A DNA stretch of 44,536 nt, from contig URDR01000013.1 of assembly GCA_900546645.1 (NCBI GenBank), positions 1-44,536 of the forward strand. The letters are read 5' to 3'. Under the pieces are notes generated by a model. The model was not told the origin of the DNA, did not search any database, and saw only the letters and a program-made list of their open reading frames with translations. Position numbers and translations under genes: made by a program. Below, in pieces: positions 1 to 8,273 of the stretch (positions within the stretch are counted from its first letter, which is position 1; every line of letters starts with the position of its first letter). The stretch is from an uncultured Bacteroides sp. (GTDB taxonomy: Bacteria > Bacteroidota > Bacteroidia > Bacteroidales > Bacteroidaceae).

Positions 1-54
1 GCGTAAGCCAGCAGATTTACAGTCTGCCCCATTTGGCCACTCTGGTATTTGCCC
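1..54 (-). tRNA. tRNA-Tyr (GTA), partial
   Basis: Read on the minus strand, the 5' end starts at position 54 and the gene runs off the left edge. A 7-nt acceptor strand is followed by TA, a D-arm containing GTGGCCAAATGG, and an anticodon stem-loop GCAGA-CTGTAAA-TCTGC with anticodon GTA. The start of a long variable arm (class II tRNA, expected for bacterial tRNA-Tyr) follows. The 3' half, including the T-arm, lies outside the window. A Bacteroidetes promoter inside the 3' end of ribH lies just upstream. Confidence 0.93.
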
Positions 55-97
55 ATTCGCATTTAAGATTTAACTGATGTTTTTCTCAAATGCGTTG

Positions 98-127
98 CAA
101 AGGTACAATTATTTTTTTAATCTGCAA
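98..127 (-). promoter_or_regulatory. Promoter for tRNA-Tyr inside the ribH 3' end
   Basis: On the minus strand TACCTTTG (98-105) fits the Bacteroidetes -7 consensus TAnnTTTG. A TTG (125-127) lies 19 nt upstream, fitting the -33 element. It overlaps the last codons and stop of ribH and sits about 45 nt before the tRNA 5' end, so the tRNA probably has its own start site. Confidence 0.6.
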
Positions 128-603
128 GCAAAATCAATCATTTTTATTGCAGTAATTGCACATTCATCTCCTTTATTTCCTAATTTACCTCCTGCCCGGT
201 CTTCTGCCTGCTGCATGTTATTGGTGGTAATTAGACCGTAAATGACTGGTATATCGGTTGTTGCGTTTAAATGAGCGATTCCTTGTGTGGTTCCTTCACA
301 TACATAGTCAAAATGAGGTGTATCACCGCGTACTACACAGCCAATTGCAATAACAGCGTCAACTTTTCCACTTTTAATCATTTGGGCAGAACCAAATGTA
401 AGTTCAAAACTTCCCGGAACAGTTTGTACAAGGATGTTTTCGTCTTTTGCTCCATGGGTTTTTAAAGTTTTGACTGCCCCTTCAAGCAGTGCACCCGTAA
501 TGTTACTGTTCCATTCAGAAACAACAATGCCGAATCGCATGGCTGATGCATCGGGAACTGAATTGAAATCGTAATCTGAGAGGTTGTGATAAGCTGTTGC
601 CAT
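109..603 (-). CDS. ribH: 6,7-dimethyl-8-ribityllumazine synthase
   Basis: This enzyme catalyses the penultimate step of riboflavin synthesis, condensing 5-amino-6-ribitylaminouracil with dihydroxybutanone phosphate; it assembles into cytoplasmic pentamers or 60-mers. At 164 aa it has the usual family length. Visible family marks are the substrate-stacking Trp31 in SEWN, the PGSFEL segment (63-68), the catalytic His97 in RGDTPHFDY, and a late AEDRAGG phosphate-binding region. No other rib gene is adjacent, as is common in Bacteroidales, where the rib genes are dispersed. No clear -7 element is visible upstream; the leader instead carries a 17-nt direct repeat. Its stop overlaps the tRNA-Tyr promoter. 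The assignment is firm. Confidence 0.97.
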   Translation of the reverse strand: MATAYHNLSDYDFNSVPDASAMRFGIVVSEWNSNITGALLEGAVKTLKTHGAKDENILVQTVPGSFELTFGSAQMIKSGKVDAVIAIGCVVRGDTPHFDYVCEGTTQGIAHLNATTDIPVIYGLITTNNMQQAEDRAGGKLGNKGDECAITAIKMIDFACRLKK

Positions 604-606
604 AGA

Positions 607-649
607 TTTTAGTTTTTAAGTTTATGAGTTCTTTTAGTTTTTAAGTTTC
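607..649. repeat. Direct repeat in the ribH leader
   Basis: A 17-nt T-rich sequence (TTTTAGTTTTTAAGTTT on the plus strand) occurs at 607-623 and again at 633-649, immediately upstream of the ribH start. On the transcript strand this gives two A-rich copies. It may be a translation-enhancing leader duplicated by slippage; no further role is evident. Confidence 0.6.
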
Positions 650-701
650 TTCTTATTTTACTTTTCCGAGTCCTAAAGGGAGAAACATGGAATTAAAAAA
701 A

Positions 702-747
702 CACGGATTTCACAGATTTATTCGTTAAACGATCTGTGAAACCCGTG
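702..747 (-). terminator. Intrinsic terminator of the TPR gene
   Basis: Arms 702-717 and 732-747 form a 16-bp stem with one mismatch around a 14-nt loop. On the minus strand it is followed by a run of seven T (694-700 read in reverse). It lies 31 nt after the TPR gene stop and separates it from ribH. Confidence 0.8.
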
Positions 748-777
748 CGTATGATAAAGTTTGTTTATATGCTAAAA

Positions 778-1455
778 TTATTTGATTGAAGCGCGTTGGA
801 TATACTTGTCAATGTCTAAAGCCTGATATGAGTTACCATATTTGGTTTTAACCAAAGTATAAGCTTCTACTGCTTCTGCATTTTTGCCTTGTTTTTCTAA
901 AATCTGTCCTGCTTGAATGAGGTAGACAGGGCTCAAAGCATTGCTGTTAGCATGGTCGGCAGCTTTTAACAGCGTAGCAGCTGCTTTATCAAGCTGTCCC
1001 ATCTGCGCATAGCAGTTACCCATTGTACCCAGAACAGCAGGAGCAACCAATTGGTCGTCAGCACTGAACTTATCTAAGTATTTGGCAGCATCTTCATATT
1101 TGCCTAACTGAGCATAGCAGATACCTGCATATGCATTTGCCAAGTTACCAGCTTTAGTTCCGCTGAATTCATCAGCCAGTTTCACAAAACCGGCATAGCC
1201 TAAGCTGTCTCCGTTTAAAGCAGCTTCATAATTGTCGGCATTGAAATACTGTTCGCCTTTAAAGATTGATTCTGAAGCTTTTGCTTCTTTCGGTTCTGAA
1301 ATGAAGTGCTGGTAACCAAGATATCCGCATACGATTACTACTAAAGCGATTACGGCTCCCAACATTACATTTTTGTTTTTAATCAAGAATGCTTCTGAAG
1401 AGCTTAATGCTTCATCAACATTCAATGGGTCATGAGTGTGTTTTTGTTCAGTCAT
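778..1455 (-). CDS. Membrane-anchored tetratricopeptide repeat protein
   Basis: A 225-aa protein with a short N-terminal cytoplasmic segment, one membrane helix at about residues 29-46, then an exported domain of TPR-type helical repeats (for example the YAQLGKYEDAAKYLDKF and CYAQMGQLDKAAATLLKAA units). The architecture recalls YfgM or YbgF-type periplasmic scaffold proteins, but no specific partner can be named. An upstream in-frame ATG at 1623 would overlap recF and run through the promoter, so the internal start at 1455 is preferred. The gene is divergent from recF and ends at a strong terminator. Confidence 0.88.
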   Translation of the reverse strand: MTEQKHTHDPLNVDEALSSSEAFLIKNKNVMLGAVIALVVIVCGYLGYQHFISEPKEAKASESIFKGEQYFNADNYEAALNGDSLGYAGFVKLADEFSGTKAGNLANAYAGICYAQLGKYEDAAKYLDKFSADDQLVAPAVLGTMGNCYAQMGQLDKAAATLLKAADHANSNALSPVYLIQAGQILEKQGKNAEAVEAYTLVKTKYGNSYQALDIDKYIQRASIK

Positions 1456-1500
1456 TGTTATTTCATTTTTATTATTTTCCAAATTCTGATATTTGGACAG

Positions 1501-1508
1501 CAAAAGTA
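1501..1508 (-). promoter_or_regulatory. -7 promoter element of the TPR gene
   Basis: The minus strand reads TACTTTTG, matching TAnnTTTG, about 46 nt before the chosen ATG at 1455. No good -33 TTTG is visible at the right spacing. Its position supports the shorter start. Confidence 0.5.
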
Positions 1509-1571
1509 CGTTATTTATGCTTATAAATGAAATTTGCCGAGAGGTTTTTTTATCAATCCTGCTTTTATTGT

Positions 1572-1579
1572 TAATTTTG
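1572..1579 (+). promoter_or_regulatory. -7 promoter element of recF
   Basis: TAATTTTG matches TAnnTTTG and lies 21 nt before the recF ATG. The -33 region is T-rich (1544-1551) but lacks a clear TTTG. With the opposing element at 1501-1508 it forms a compact divergent promoter region. Confidence 0.55.
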
Positions 1580-1600
1580 TAGCATAAATACAGATTAATT

Positions 1601-2725
1601 ATGTGGCTTAAACGCATCTCCATACTAAATTACAAGAACTTAGATCAGGCAGAACTATCGTTCTCGCGTAAGATGAATTGCATTATCGGAAAAAACGGAA
1701 TGGGTAAGACCAATTTGATGGATGCTGTGTATTACCTTTCGTTTTGCAAGAGTGCAACGAACCCGATTGACTCACAGAATATCCGTCATGACCAGGATTT
1801 TTTTGTCGTGCAGGGGTTTTATGAAACCGATGAGGGCGAGCCGGAAGAAATTTACTGCGGACTGAAGCGTAGGCAGAAAAAACAGTTTAAACGGAATAAA
1901 AAGGAATATTCCCGTTTTTCTGATCATATCGGGCTGATTCCGATGGTGATGGTTTCTCCTGCCGATACACAGCTGATTGCCGGGGGAAGTGAAGAGCGCC
2001 GGCGGTTTATGGATGTGGTAATTTCACAGTTCGACCGTGAGTATTTGGAAGCCTTAATCCGTTATAATAAAGCCTTGCTTCAGCGTAACACTTTGTTGAA
2101 AGCCGATATGGAACCGGAAGAAGAACTGATGGCTGTATGGGAAGAGATGATGGCTTCGGCAGGTGAGATGGTATATATGAAGCGCCGTAGTTTTATCGAT
2201 GAGTTTATTCCTATATTTCAGTCGTATTATTCGTATATATCTCAAGACAGAGAACAGGTGAGCCTGGCTTACCAGTCGCATGCCGAACAGGGGAGCTTGC
2301 TTACTTTACTGCGCGAAAGCCGACAGCGTGACCGCATCATGGGGTATTCACTGAAAGGAGTCCATAAAGATGATCTGATCATGCAGTTAGGCGATTTTCC
2401 CATCAAGCGTGAGGGCTCGCAAGGACAGAATAAAACCTATCTGATAGCGTTGAAATTGGCCCAGTTTGAATTTCTGAAGCGTACCGGAAGTCATACCACA
2501 CCGTTGGTCTTGTTGGATGATATTTTTGATAAATTAGATGCTTCACGCGTTGAGCAGATTGTAAAACTGGTGGCTGGTGACAGTTTCGGGCAGATTTTCA
2601 TAACCGATACCAACCGGGAACATCTGGATAAAATACTGAAGAAAATAGAAGGAGATTATAAACTGTTTGAGGTGGAAGAAGGTCGGGTGACCGAACGCCA
2701 GGAGGTAGAAGATGAAGCGGAATAA
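1601..2725 (+). CDS. recF: DNA replication and repair protein RecF
   Basis: An SMC-like ABC ATPase that helps load RecA at single-strand gaps within the RecFOR pathway. The 374-aa length is typical. Walker A is GKNGMGKT (30-37). Near the C-terminus are an ABC signature region (SQGQNKTYLIALKLAQ) and Walker B LVLLDDIFDKLD. In many bacteria recF sits with dnaA-dnaN-gyrB, but here it is separate and paired only with a dciA-like gene, whose start overlaps the last 14 nt of recF. This implies translational coupling. Confidence 0.97.
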   Translation: MWLKRISILNYKNLDQAELSFSRKMNCIIGKNGMGKTNLMDAVYYLSFCKSATNPIDSQNIRHDQDFFVVQGFYETDEGEPEEIYCGLKRRQKKQFKRNKKEYSRFSDHIGLIPMVMVSPADTQLIAGGSEERRRFMDVVISQFDREYLEALIRYNKALLQRNTLLKADMEPEEELMAVWEEMMASAGEMVYMKRRSFIDEFIPIFQSYYSYISQDREQVSLAYQSHAEQGSLLTLLRESRQRDRIMGYSLKGVHKDDLIMQLGDFPIKREGSQGQNKTYLIALKLAQFEFLKRTGSHTTPLVLLDDIFDKLDASRVEQIVKLVAGDSFGQIFITDTNREHLDKILKKIEGDYKLFEVEEGRVTERQEVEDEAE

Positions 2726-3002
2726 TACAGAGCAGATAGGAGAGGTCCTTCGTAAGTTTTTGCGCCAAGAAGGACTGGAAACTCCATTAAACGAATATCG
2801 GTTGGTGGATGCATGGAAGGATGTGGTAGGACCGTCAATAATGAAATATACGACTAATATTTATATAAAAAACCAGACGCTTTACGTGCATCTGGCTTCT
2901 TCGGTTGTTCGTCAGGAACTGATGATGGCACGTGATTTATTAGTCCGCAATTTAAATACCCGGGTTGGTTCACAGGTAATAGTTGACATTATTTTCCGTT
3001 AA
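2712..3002 (+). CDS. DUF721/DciA-like protein
   Basis: A 96-aa protein of the DUF721 family, whose better-known members (DciA) load or activate the replicative helicase DnaB where DnaC is absent. The family pattern is visible: an N-terminal helix IGEVLRKFLR, the WKDVVGPSI motif (about 35-43) and a KH-like beta-alpha end with LYVHLASSVVRQELMM. It overlaps recF by 14 nt and its 3' end overlaps the convergent cyclo-ligase gene by 14 nt. A helicase-loading role is inferred from the family; it is shorter than many DciA proteins and lacks an obvious extra domain. Confidence 0.88.
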   Translation: MKRNNTEQIGEVLRKFLRQEGLETPLNEYRLVDAWKDVVGPSIMKYTTNIYIKNQTLYVHLASSVVRQELMMARDLLVRNLNTRVGSQVIVDIIFR

Positions 3003-3546
3003 CATAAAGCCGGCCGTTTTCAGTCCATACTTCATCCATTTTCTTGTCGAATATTTCGGTCGGAATTTCTTGGCAGACTTGAAACTGAAAGCAGATGCCG
3101 ATATTATATGAGCGGAGCAGAGGGAGAAGTCGGTCATAGTACCCTTTTCCCCGTCCCAGCCGGTTTCCTTTCCCGTCGAATGATACACCGGGAATAATGG
3201 CAAGTTCTATCTGGCTGTAATCTTCGAGCAGAGCTCCGGTGGGTTCTTCTATCCCAAAGCTTCCTTTCTTCAAGTCTTGTTTTCCTGTATAGTGACGTAG
3301 TTCTAACACATCTCCTTTTACAACAGGAAGAATGAGCGTCTTTTCCTTACTCCATCGTTCTACAAAGTGATGGGTTCGGACCTCGTCGGGCAGTGAGTGA
3401 TAAAGCAGTAAGGTATGAGCCTTTTGAAAAAGCGGATGCTTTTCCAGCTTACTCAGCAGAAGGTCCGACCAAGTTTGAAGGTCACTATCCAGTTGCTTTT
3501 TCTTTTTTAGAGCAACAGCTCTTCGCAATTCCTTTTTTGTTTCCAT
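2989..3546 (-). CDS. 5-formyltetrahydrofolate cyclo-ligase
   Basis: Converts 5-formyl-THF with ATP to 5,10-methenyl-THF, returning the storage folate to one-carbon metabolism. The family signature is clear near the C-terminus (PGVSFDGKGNRLGRGKGYYDR). An N-terminal Lys/Arg-rich helix (KKELRRAVALKKKK) fits the ATP-binding start of the family. The start at 3546 gives 185 aa. A longer in-frame ATG at 3588 would lie inside the upstream terminator hairpin (3567-3604), so it is rejected. The last 14 nt overlap the convergent dciA-like gene. Confidence 0.95.
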   Translation of the reverse strand: METKKELRRAVALKKKKQLDSDLQTWSDLLLSKLEKHPLFQKAHTLLLYHSLPDEVRTHHFVERWSKEKTLILPVVKGDVLELRHYTGKQDLKKGSFGIEEPTGALLEDYSQIELAIIPGVSFDGKGNRLGRGKGYYDRLLPLLRSYNIGICFQFQVCQEIPTEIFDKKMDEVWTENGRLYVNGK

Positions 3547-3566
3547 AGTTTCAAAATAAAAGAAAC

Positions 3567-3604
3567 CCGGCAATGACATCGATACCAATCAAGAGCATTG
3601 CCGG
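3567..3604 (-). terminator. Terminator of the S41 peptidase gene
   Basis: CCGGCAATG (3567-3575) pairs perfectly with CATTGCCGG (3596-3604). Reading on the minus strand the stem is followed by a T-rich tract (TTTCTTTTATTTTG). It lies 31 nt past the peptidase stop and right before the cyclo-ligase start. Confidence 0.75.
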
Positions 3605-3634
3605 ATTCCGGGGCAGATAAACAAATGGGTTTAA

Positions 3635-5278
3635 TTACTCTTTAGCAAGTTCACTGTTTTCCGGAGCGGTAGGGAAGGCTTTTCCCTGCTCCAGCACCTC
3701 CAGTGCTTTAAGCACCGTTTTATCTGTTTCGTTAAGGTAGCTGATGTAGGCTTCTAACCCTAACATGTTATAGATGATGTTTCCGTATAAGCTGAGTTCA
3801 AACAGATTTCTTGACTTGTACATTAAATTGTTGCGTCGTTTGAGTCCTTTTTTCTCAGCCCAAGAAGCGAATTTCTCCAACAGGTTTTGTTTCTTGAGGT
3901 ATCCCAACATTTTTTCAACCGTATCATATTTCTGCAAAGTGTTCCGGTTATTGTCCGTATAGTCAAATGAATACCGGATAATCAGTCCCCGGCTGGCAGC
4001 CATACGGAAATAGGAAGTCATTCCTGTGGTATCTTGAGGAACAAATATATCGGGCATAATTCCTCCTCCTCCATACACAGGACGTCCGAGGCTGGTATGG
4101 TAGATTTCTTTTTCATTTTGTTTGATGCTGTCGGCAGAGAAAAACTCACCATGTTCATAGCGTGTAAGCAAGTCCATTTCATATTCTTCCCCTTTCCCTT
4201 TTTCATAAGGTTTCTGAATGCATCTTCCTGATGGAGTATAATAACGTGCGATAGTTAAACGGATGGCTGAGCCGTCGCTAAATTCGATGGGTTGCTGTAC
4301 GAGTCCTTTTCCGAAAGAGCGTCGACCGATAATAGTACCTCGGTCATTGTCCTGTATAGCTCCGGCAAAAATTTCGCTGGCAGAAGCAGAAGCCTCATCC
4401 ACTAAGACAATTAAAGGCATCTTCTGGCTACTTCCTGTACCGTTTGATGTATAATTTTCGCGTGGAGATTTGCGTCCTTGCGTATAAACAATCAGTCGTT
4501 TGTTTGGAAGAAGTTCGTTAATCATTTGAATAGGGGCTACCATGTAACCTCCTGTATTTCCACGGAGGTCTATAATGATACCCTGACAATTTTCCTGGTT
4601 CAGTTTGGCCAAGGCGATTAAAAACTCCGGGTAAGTGGTTTCCCCGAATTTATTTACCTTGATATAGCCGAATTTGTCATTCAGCATATAGGCTGCATCG
4701 ATGCTTTTTACCGGAATATCACCGCGTACCACCGTGAAATGTAAAATCTCTTTTTCTCCCGGACGGAAAATACCTAATTTCACCTTGCTTCCTTTTTCTC
4801 CCTTCAGTCGCTTCATCGACTCGTTATTGGTCACGATCTTTCCAACGAAGGCAGAGTCGTCAATTTCTACGATGCGGTCGCCTGCCATCAGTCCTACCTT
4901 CTCAGAAGGACCTCCTTGGATGACACTGTTTATATGAATTGTATCATCTTGGATGGTAAACTGGATACCAATTCCACTGAAGCTGCCTCTTAGTTCACTG
5001 TTTACAGCTTCTAAGTTTTTGGCAGGAATATAAGAGGAGTGAGGGTCTAATTCCGACAAGATTTGCGGCATAGCCTCCTCTACCAGATCATTTATTTTTA
5101 CTGTATCCACATACTGGTCATCAATGATTCGCAGCAAAGCATTCAGCTTATTCGATGAGGTATTGATGATTCCCAGCTTGTTGCCGGAAAAGTGGTTTGC
5201 ATAAAACGTTCCTATAGCTATGCCGGCTATGAGGCATATAGCGAGCAGGAAAGGTATGAATTTGGTGTTGTTTTTCAT
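3635..5278 (-). CDS. S41 family C-terminal processing peptidase (CtpA/Prc-like)
   Basis: An envelope serine protease of 547 aa. An N-terminal signal anchor (about 8-25) is followed by a short helical region, a PDZ domain (about 90-180, with the FSGIGIQF loop) and the S41 catalytic fold. The catalytic Ser is probably Ser299 within SASASEIF, with Lys324 in SFGKGLVQ; the 25-residue spacing matches that of Prc-type enzymes. The C-terminal 150 residues form an extra domain common in Bacteroidetes homologues. It lies 4 nt downstream of the dCMP deaminase gene, so the two are probably co-transcribed. Family substrates are C-terminal tails of periplasmic or membrane proteins; the substrate here is unknown. 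Confidence 0.95.
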   Translation of the reverse strand: MKNNTKFIPFLLAICLIAGIAIGTFYANHFSGNKLGIINTSSNKLNALLRIIDDQYVDTVKINDLVEEAMPQILSELDPHSSYIPAKNLEAVNSELRGSFSGIGIQFTIQDDTIHINSVIQGGPSEKVGLMAGDRIVEIDDSAFVGKIVTNNESMKRLKGEKGSKVKLGIFRPGEKEILHFTVVRGDIPVKSIDAAYMLNDKFGYIKVNKFGETTYPEFLIALAKLNQENCQGIIIDLRGNTGGYMVAPIQMINELLPNKRLIVYTQGRKSPRENYTSNGTGSSQKMPLIVLVDEASASASEIFAGAIQDNDRGTIIGRRSFGKGLVQQPIEFSDGSAIRLTIARYYTPSGRCIQKPYEKGKGEEYEMDLLTRYEHGEFFSADSIKQNEKEIYHTSLGRPVYGGGGIMPDIFVPQDTTGMTSYFRMAASRGLIIRYSFDYTDNNRNTLQKYDTVEKMLGYLKKQNLLEKFASWAEKKGLKRRNNLMYKSRNLFELSLYGNIIYNMLGLEAYISYLNETDKTVLKALEVLEQGKAFPTAPENSELAKE

Positions 5279-5282
5279 GTCG

Positions 5283-5720
5283 TCAGTCTTCGTTAGGGTT
5301 AATATAAATCACTTCAATATGAGCTCGTTTTAAAAGATTAAGTCCGTCTTCCAGCCGGTATTTTTCAGCATAGACCACTCGCTTGATTCCCGATTGGATA
5401 ATAAGTTTGGCACATTCGATGCAAGGTGATGCCGTGACATACATGGTAGCCCCTTCACTGCTGTTGTTTGAGCGGGCTATTTTGGTAATGGCATTAGCTT
5501 CGGCATGCATCACGTAGGGCTTAGTCAGTCCGTGCTCATCCTCGCACACGTTTTCAAACCCGGCGGGAGTGCCGTTATAGCCATCTGAAATAATCATCTT
5601 GTTTTTTACAATCAGTGCACCTACCTGTCGGCGGGTGCAATACGAATTTTCTGCCCAAATCAGCGCCATGCGCATGTATCTCCGGTCTAATATTTCTTGT
5701 TTATGTTCAGATGCTTCCAT
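5283..5720 (-). CDS. Deoxycytidylate (dCMP) deaminase family protein
   Basis: Zinc-dependent deaminase of the dCMP/ComEB group, 145 aa. Zinc ligands and catalytic Glu are visible: His72 and Glu74 in HAEANAI, and Cys100 and Cys103 in PCIEC. The substrate-loop region DGYNGTPAG (46-54) is characteristic of dCMP deaminases rather than cytidine or tRNA adenosine deaminases. The product dUMP feeds thymidylate synthesis. It lies 1 nt after the upstream lipoprotein gene and 4 nt before the peptidase gene, within a compact minus-strand operon of otherwise unrelated functions. Confidence 0.93.
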   Translation of the reverse strand: MEASEHKQEILDRRYMRMALIWAENSYCTRRQVGALIVKNKMIISDGYNGTPAGFENVCEDEHGLTKPYVMHAEANAITKIARSNNSSEGATMYVTASPCIECAKLIIQSGIKRVVYAEKYRLEDGLNLLKRAHIEVIYINPNED

Positions 5721-5721
5721 A

Positions 5722-6195
5722 TTACGGTTGGATATGTGTTAATTGTACATAGGTTGTTCTTGCTTCAGGTGCCAGCTGAATCCATTGGCTGTTTCCTTTG
5801 TAAAAGCGAGCTGTTTCCAGAGAGCGGATAAACTCCTGGTTTCTTCCTTTCAAGGCCGATGAAGCAGGTTTCAGCTGAGTGATGGAGATGGAACGGTCAT
5901 CGGGATTAGCCGACCACTTTCCGGTAAAGCTGACCTTATTTTCCATAACTCCGGAAAGTGTACCGTCTTCTTTAAACTCGATGGTAAACCGGTTGATGAT
6001 TTTCAAGTCATCGGGGTTCGTATATTTGGCACGGGCGTTTCTGTCATTGTTGCTGTTCCAGTCGGCGTTTGAATAGTAATTGTTGAGATTCCATACACCG
6101 CTTACGAAGATTTCGTTTATGTCGTCTTCCTGATTGCACCCTCCCAGCGTAAGGACGGCAAGAAGCAACAAGCAGATGGAGATTGATTTTTTCAT
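5722..6195 (-). CDS. Small lipoprotein (possibly DUF4847)
   Basis: A 157-aa exported lipoprotein. The signal peptide ends in a lipobox LGGC with Cys20. The mature part is a small beta-rich domain with the pattern SGVWNLNNYY ... FKEDGTLSG ... FTGKWSANPDDRSI, resembling lipocalin-like repeats that describe a fit curve of a beta-barrel. I believe this is the Bacteroidales family DUF4847, but cannot verify that by search. No function is known. It sits between the M3 peptidase and dCMP deaminase genes with short gaps. Confidence 0.82.
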   Translation of the reverse strand: MKKSISICLLLLAVLTLGGCNQEDDINEIFVSGVWNLNNYYSNADWNSNNDRNARAKYTNPDDLKIINRFTIEFKEDGTLSGVMENKVSFTGKWSANPDDRSISITQLKPASSALKGRNQEFIRSLETARFYKGNSQWIQLAPEARTTYVQLTHIQP

Positions 6196-6219
6196 TGTTC
6201 TTACTGTTTAATCGGGTTA

Positions 6220-8259
6220 TCATTTAATTCCGTTTCTGCGCAGCAAGGCATCAATAGAAGGCTCTTGTCCGCGGAAGCGTTTGTAAAGTGTCATAGGATG
6301 TTCAGTGCCTCCTTTCGACAGGATATGGTCACGGAAAGACTGAGCCACCTCTGTATTGAAGATTCCTTTTTCCTTGAATAAAGAGAAGGCATCAGCATCA
6401 AGCACCTCAGCCCATTTATAGCTGTAGTATCCGGCTGAGTATCCTCCCGACATGATGTGCCCGAACTGTACACTCATGCAGGTCTCATCTGTTTGAGGGA
6501 GAATCTGAGCTTTTTCCCATGAAGCCTTTTCATATGCTTTTACATCCCCCTCGAAAGCTTCGTTGCGGGTATACCATGCCATGTCCAGCAAGCCGAAGCT
6601 GACTTGACGCAAACAAGCATAGGCTACATTAAAATTGGCAGCATCCATAATGCTCTGGATGAGTGGTTCAGGTATCAGCTCATTGGTTTGGTAATGACGT
6701 GCAAAGGTATTTAAAAACTCTTTCTCTATGGCAAAGTTTTCCATGATTTGCGAAGGAAGTTCCACAAAATCCCAGAAAACATTGGTTCCGCTCATGCTTT
6801 TGAAGCGGGTGTTGGCAAATATGCCGTGCAGTGCATGTCCGAATTCATGAAGGAACGTATTGACTTCCGAGAAAGTAAGTAGTGCCGGTTTATCCTCGGT
6901 GGGTTTGGTAAAGTTCATGGTAACCGACACGTGCGGGCGGCTGTTGTTCCCGTTCGTATCAATCCATTGTTCCTTATAGCTGGTCATCCAGGCTCCGGAG
7001 CGTTTTCCGGCGCGAGGGTGAAAATCGGTATAAAGCACAGCCAGATAAGTTTCGTCTTTATCAAACACTTCGTAAGCCTGAACATCGGGGTGATACACCG
7101 GGATGTCTTTATTCTCCTTGAAGGTGATGCCATACAGCCGTGTAGCCAGTCCGAAGACCCCTTTCTTTACTTGGCTGAGTTCAAAATAAGGGCGCAGTGC
7201 TTCTTCATCGAGATTAAATTTCTTATTCTTTAATTTTTCAGCGTAAAAAGAAAAATCCCACGGCATAAGACGGAATTCTGTTCCTTCGAGTTCTTGTGCC
7301 AGAGCTTCAACCTCCTTTACTTCCTGATGTGCGGCAGGAGTATAGGCATCCAGCAGCTGGTTCAGCAGATTATATACATTCTGGCTGTTTTCTGCCATGC
7401 GTTTGCGCAATACATAATCAGCAAAATGAGTAAAGCCCAGTAACTGTGCCAACTCCATACGTAAGTTGACCAGCTGTTTTACTATGTCCAGATTATTGAA
7501 TTCATCTTGATGCGTACATTGCGTATTATAAGCCATATATAGCTCTTTTCGCAATTCACGGTTTTGGCTGTATTTCATGAAAGGCACATAGCTTGGAGCT
7601 TGCAAGGTAATAATCCAGCATCCTTCTTTGCCTTTCTCTTTTGCCGTATGGGCAGCCGCTTCTACAGCACTTTCAGGCAGTCCTTTCAGCTCATCTTGAT
7701 TCTGTAAAACCAGTTCATATTTATTCGTCTCTTTCAGATGGTTTTGTGAGAAGCGCAGCGTCAGTGTGCTAAGTTCTTTGCTTAAATGGCGGAAGGTCTC
7801 TTTATCCTTATCCGAAAGGTTTGCCCCGTTGCGTATAAATCCGTCGTATGTTTTATCCAACAGTGCCCTTTCCTCCGGCGATAAGTTTACTTTATCTTTC
7901 TGCAGATACACCTGCTTGATGCGAGCAAACAGTTTTTCGTTCAAACTGATGTTATTGCTATGCTCCGAAAGTTCCGGCATCATCTTTTCGGCTATTTCAT
8001 CCAGTGCATCAGAAGTTTCGGCACTCATCAGATTAAATAAAACCGTAGTCACTCTATCCAGCACTTTACCAGCCTCACCCAATGCTAAAATGGTGTTTTC
8101 AAACGAAGGCAACTCGGGGTTTTCTACTATTGCCTTGATTTCCTCATCTTCCAGACGCATTCCCTCCCGGATGGCAGGCTCATAATCTTCCAGTTTGATT
8201 TGGTTGAAAGGAGTGGTATGATGGAGCGTATTATAATCTTGTAAAAAAGGGTTTTGCAT
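6220..8259 (-). CDS. M3 family metallopeptidase (oligopeptidase A / peptidyl-dipeptidase Dcp type)
   Basis: A 679-aa zinc peptidase. The HEFGH motif (471-475) supplies the two His ligands and the catalytic Glu, and the third ligand Glu lies about 25 residues later in the FVELPSQIMENF segment. The all-helical N-terminal half and total length match OpdA/Dcp. No signal peptide is seen, so it is likely cytoplasmic, degrading short peptides. The choice between dipeptidyl carboxypeptidase and general oligopeptidase cannot be made from sequence alone. It lies 14 nt after the Crp/Fnr gene, so it may belong to the same transcript. Confidence 0.95.
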   Translation of the reverse strand: MQNPFLQDYNTLHHTTPFNQIKLEDYEPAIREGMRLEDEEIKAIVENPELPSFENTILALGEAGKVLDRVTTVLFNLMSAETSDALDEIAEKMMPELSEHSNNISLNEKLFARIKQVYLQKDKVNLSPEERALLDKTYDGFIRNGANLSDKDKETFRHLSKELSTLTLRFSQNHLKETNKYELVLQNQDELKGLPESAVEAAAHTAKEKGKEGCWIITLQAPSYVPFMKYSQNRELRKELYMAYNTQCTHQDEFNNLDIVKQLVNLRMELAQLLGFTHFADYVLRKRMAENSQNVYNLLNQLLDAYTPAAHQEVKEVEALAQELEGTEFRLMPWDFSFYAEKLKNKKFNLDEEALRPYFELSQVKKGVFGLATRLYGITFKENKDIPVYHPDVQAYEVFDKDETYLAVLYTDFHPRAGKRSGAWMTSYKEQWIDTNGNNSRPHVSVTMNFTKPTEDKPALLTFSEVNTFLHEFGHALHGIFANTRFKSMSGTNVFWDFVELPSQIMENFAIEKEFLNTFARHYQTNELIPEPLIQSIMDAANFNVAYACLRQVSFGLLDMAWYTRNEAFEGDVKAYEKASWEKAQILPQTDETCMSVQFGHIMSGGYSAGYYSYKWAEVLDADAFSLFKEKGIFNTEVAQSFRDHILSKGGTEHPMTLYKRFRGQEPSIDALLRRNGIK

Positions 8260-8273
8260 ATGATTTTAAGTTT

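Noticed and set aside
1456..1623. 56-residue N-terminal extension of the TPR protein
   Set aside because: It would overlap recF on the opposite strand and cross both promoter elements; the Met at 1455 starts a normal anchor protein.
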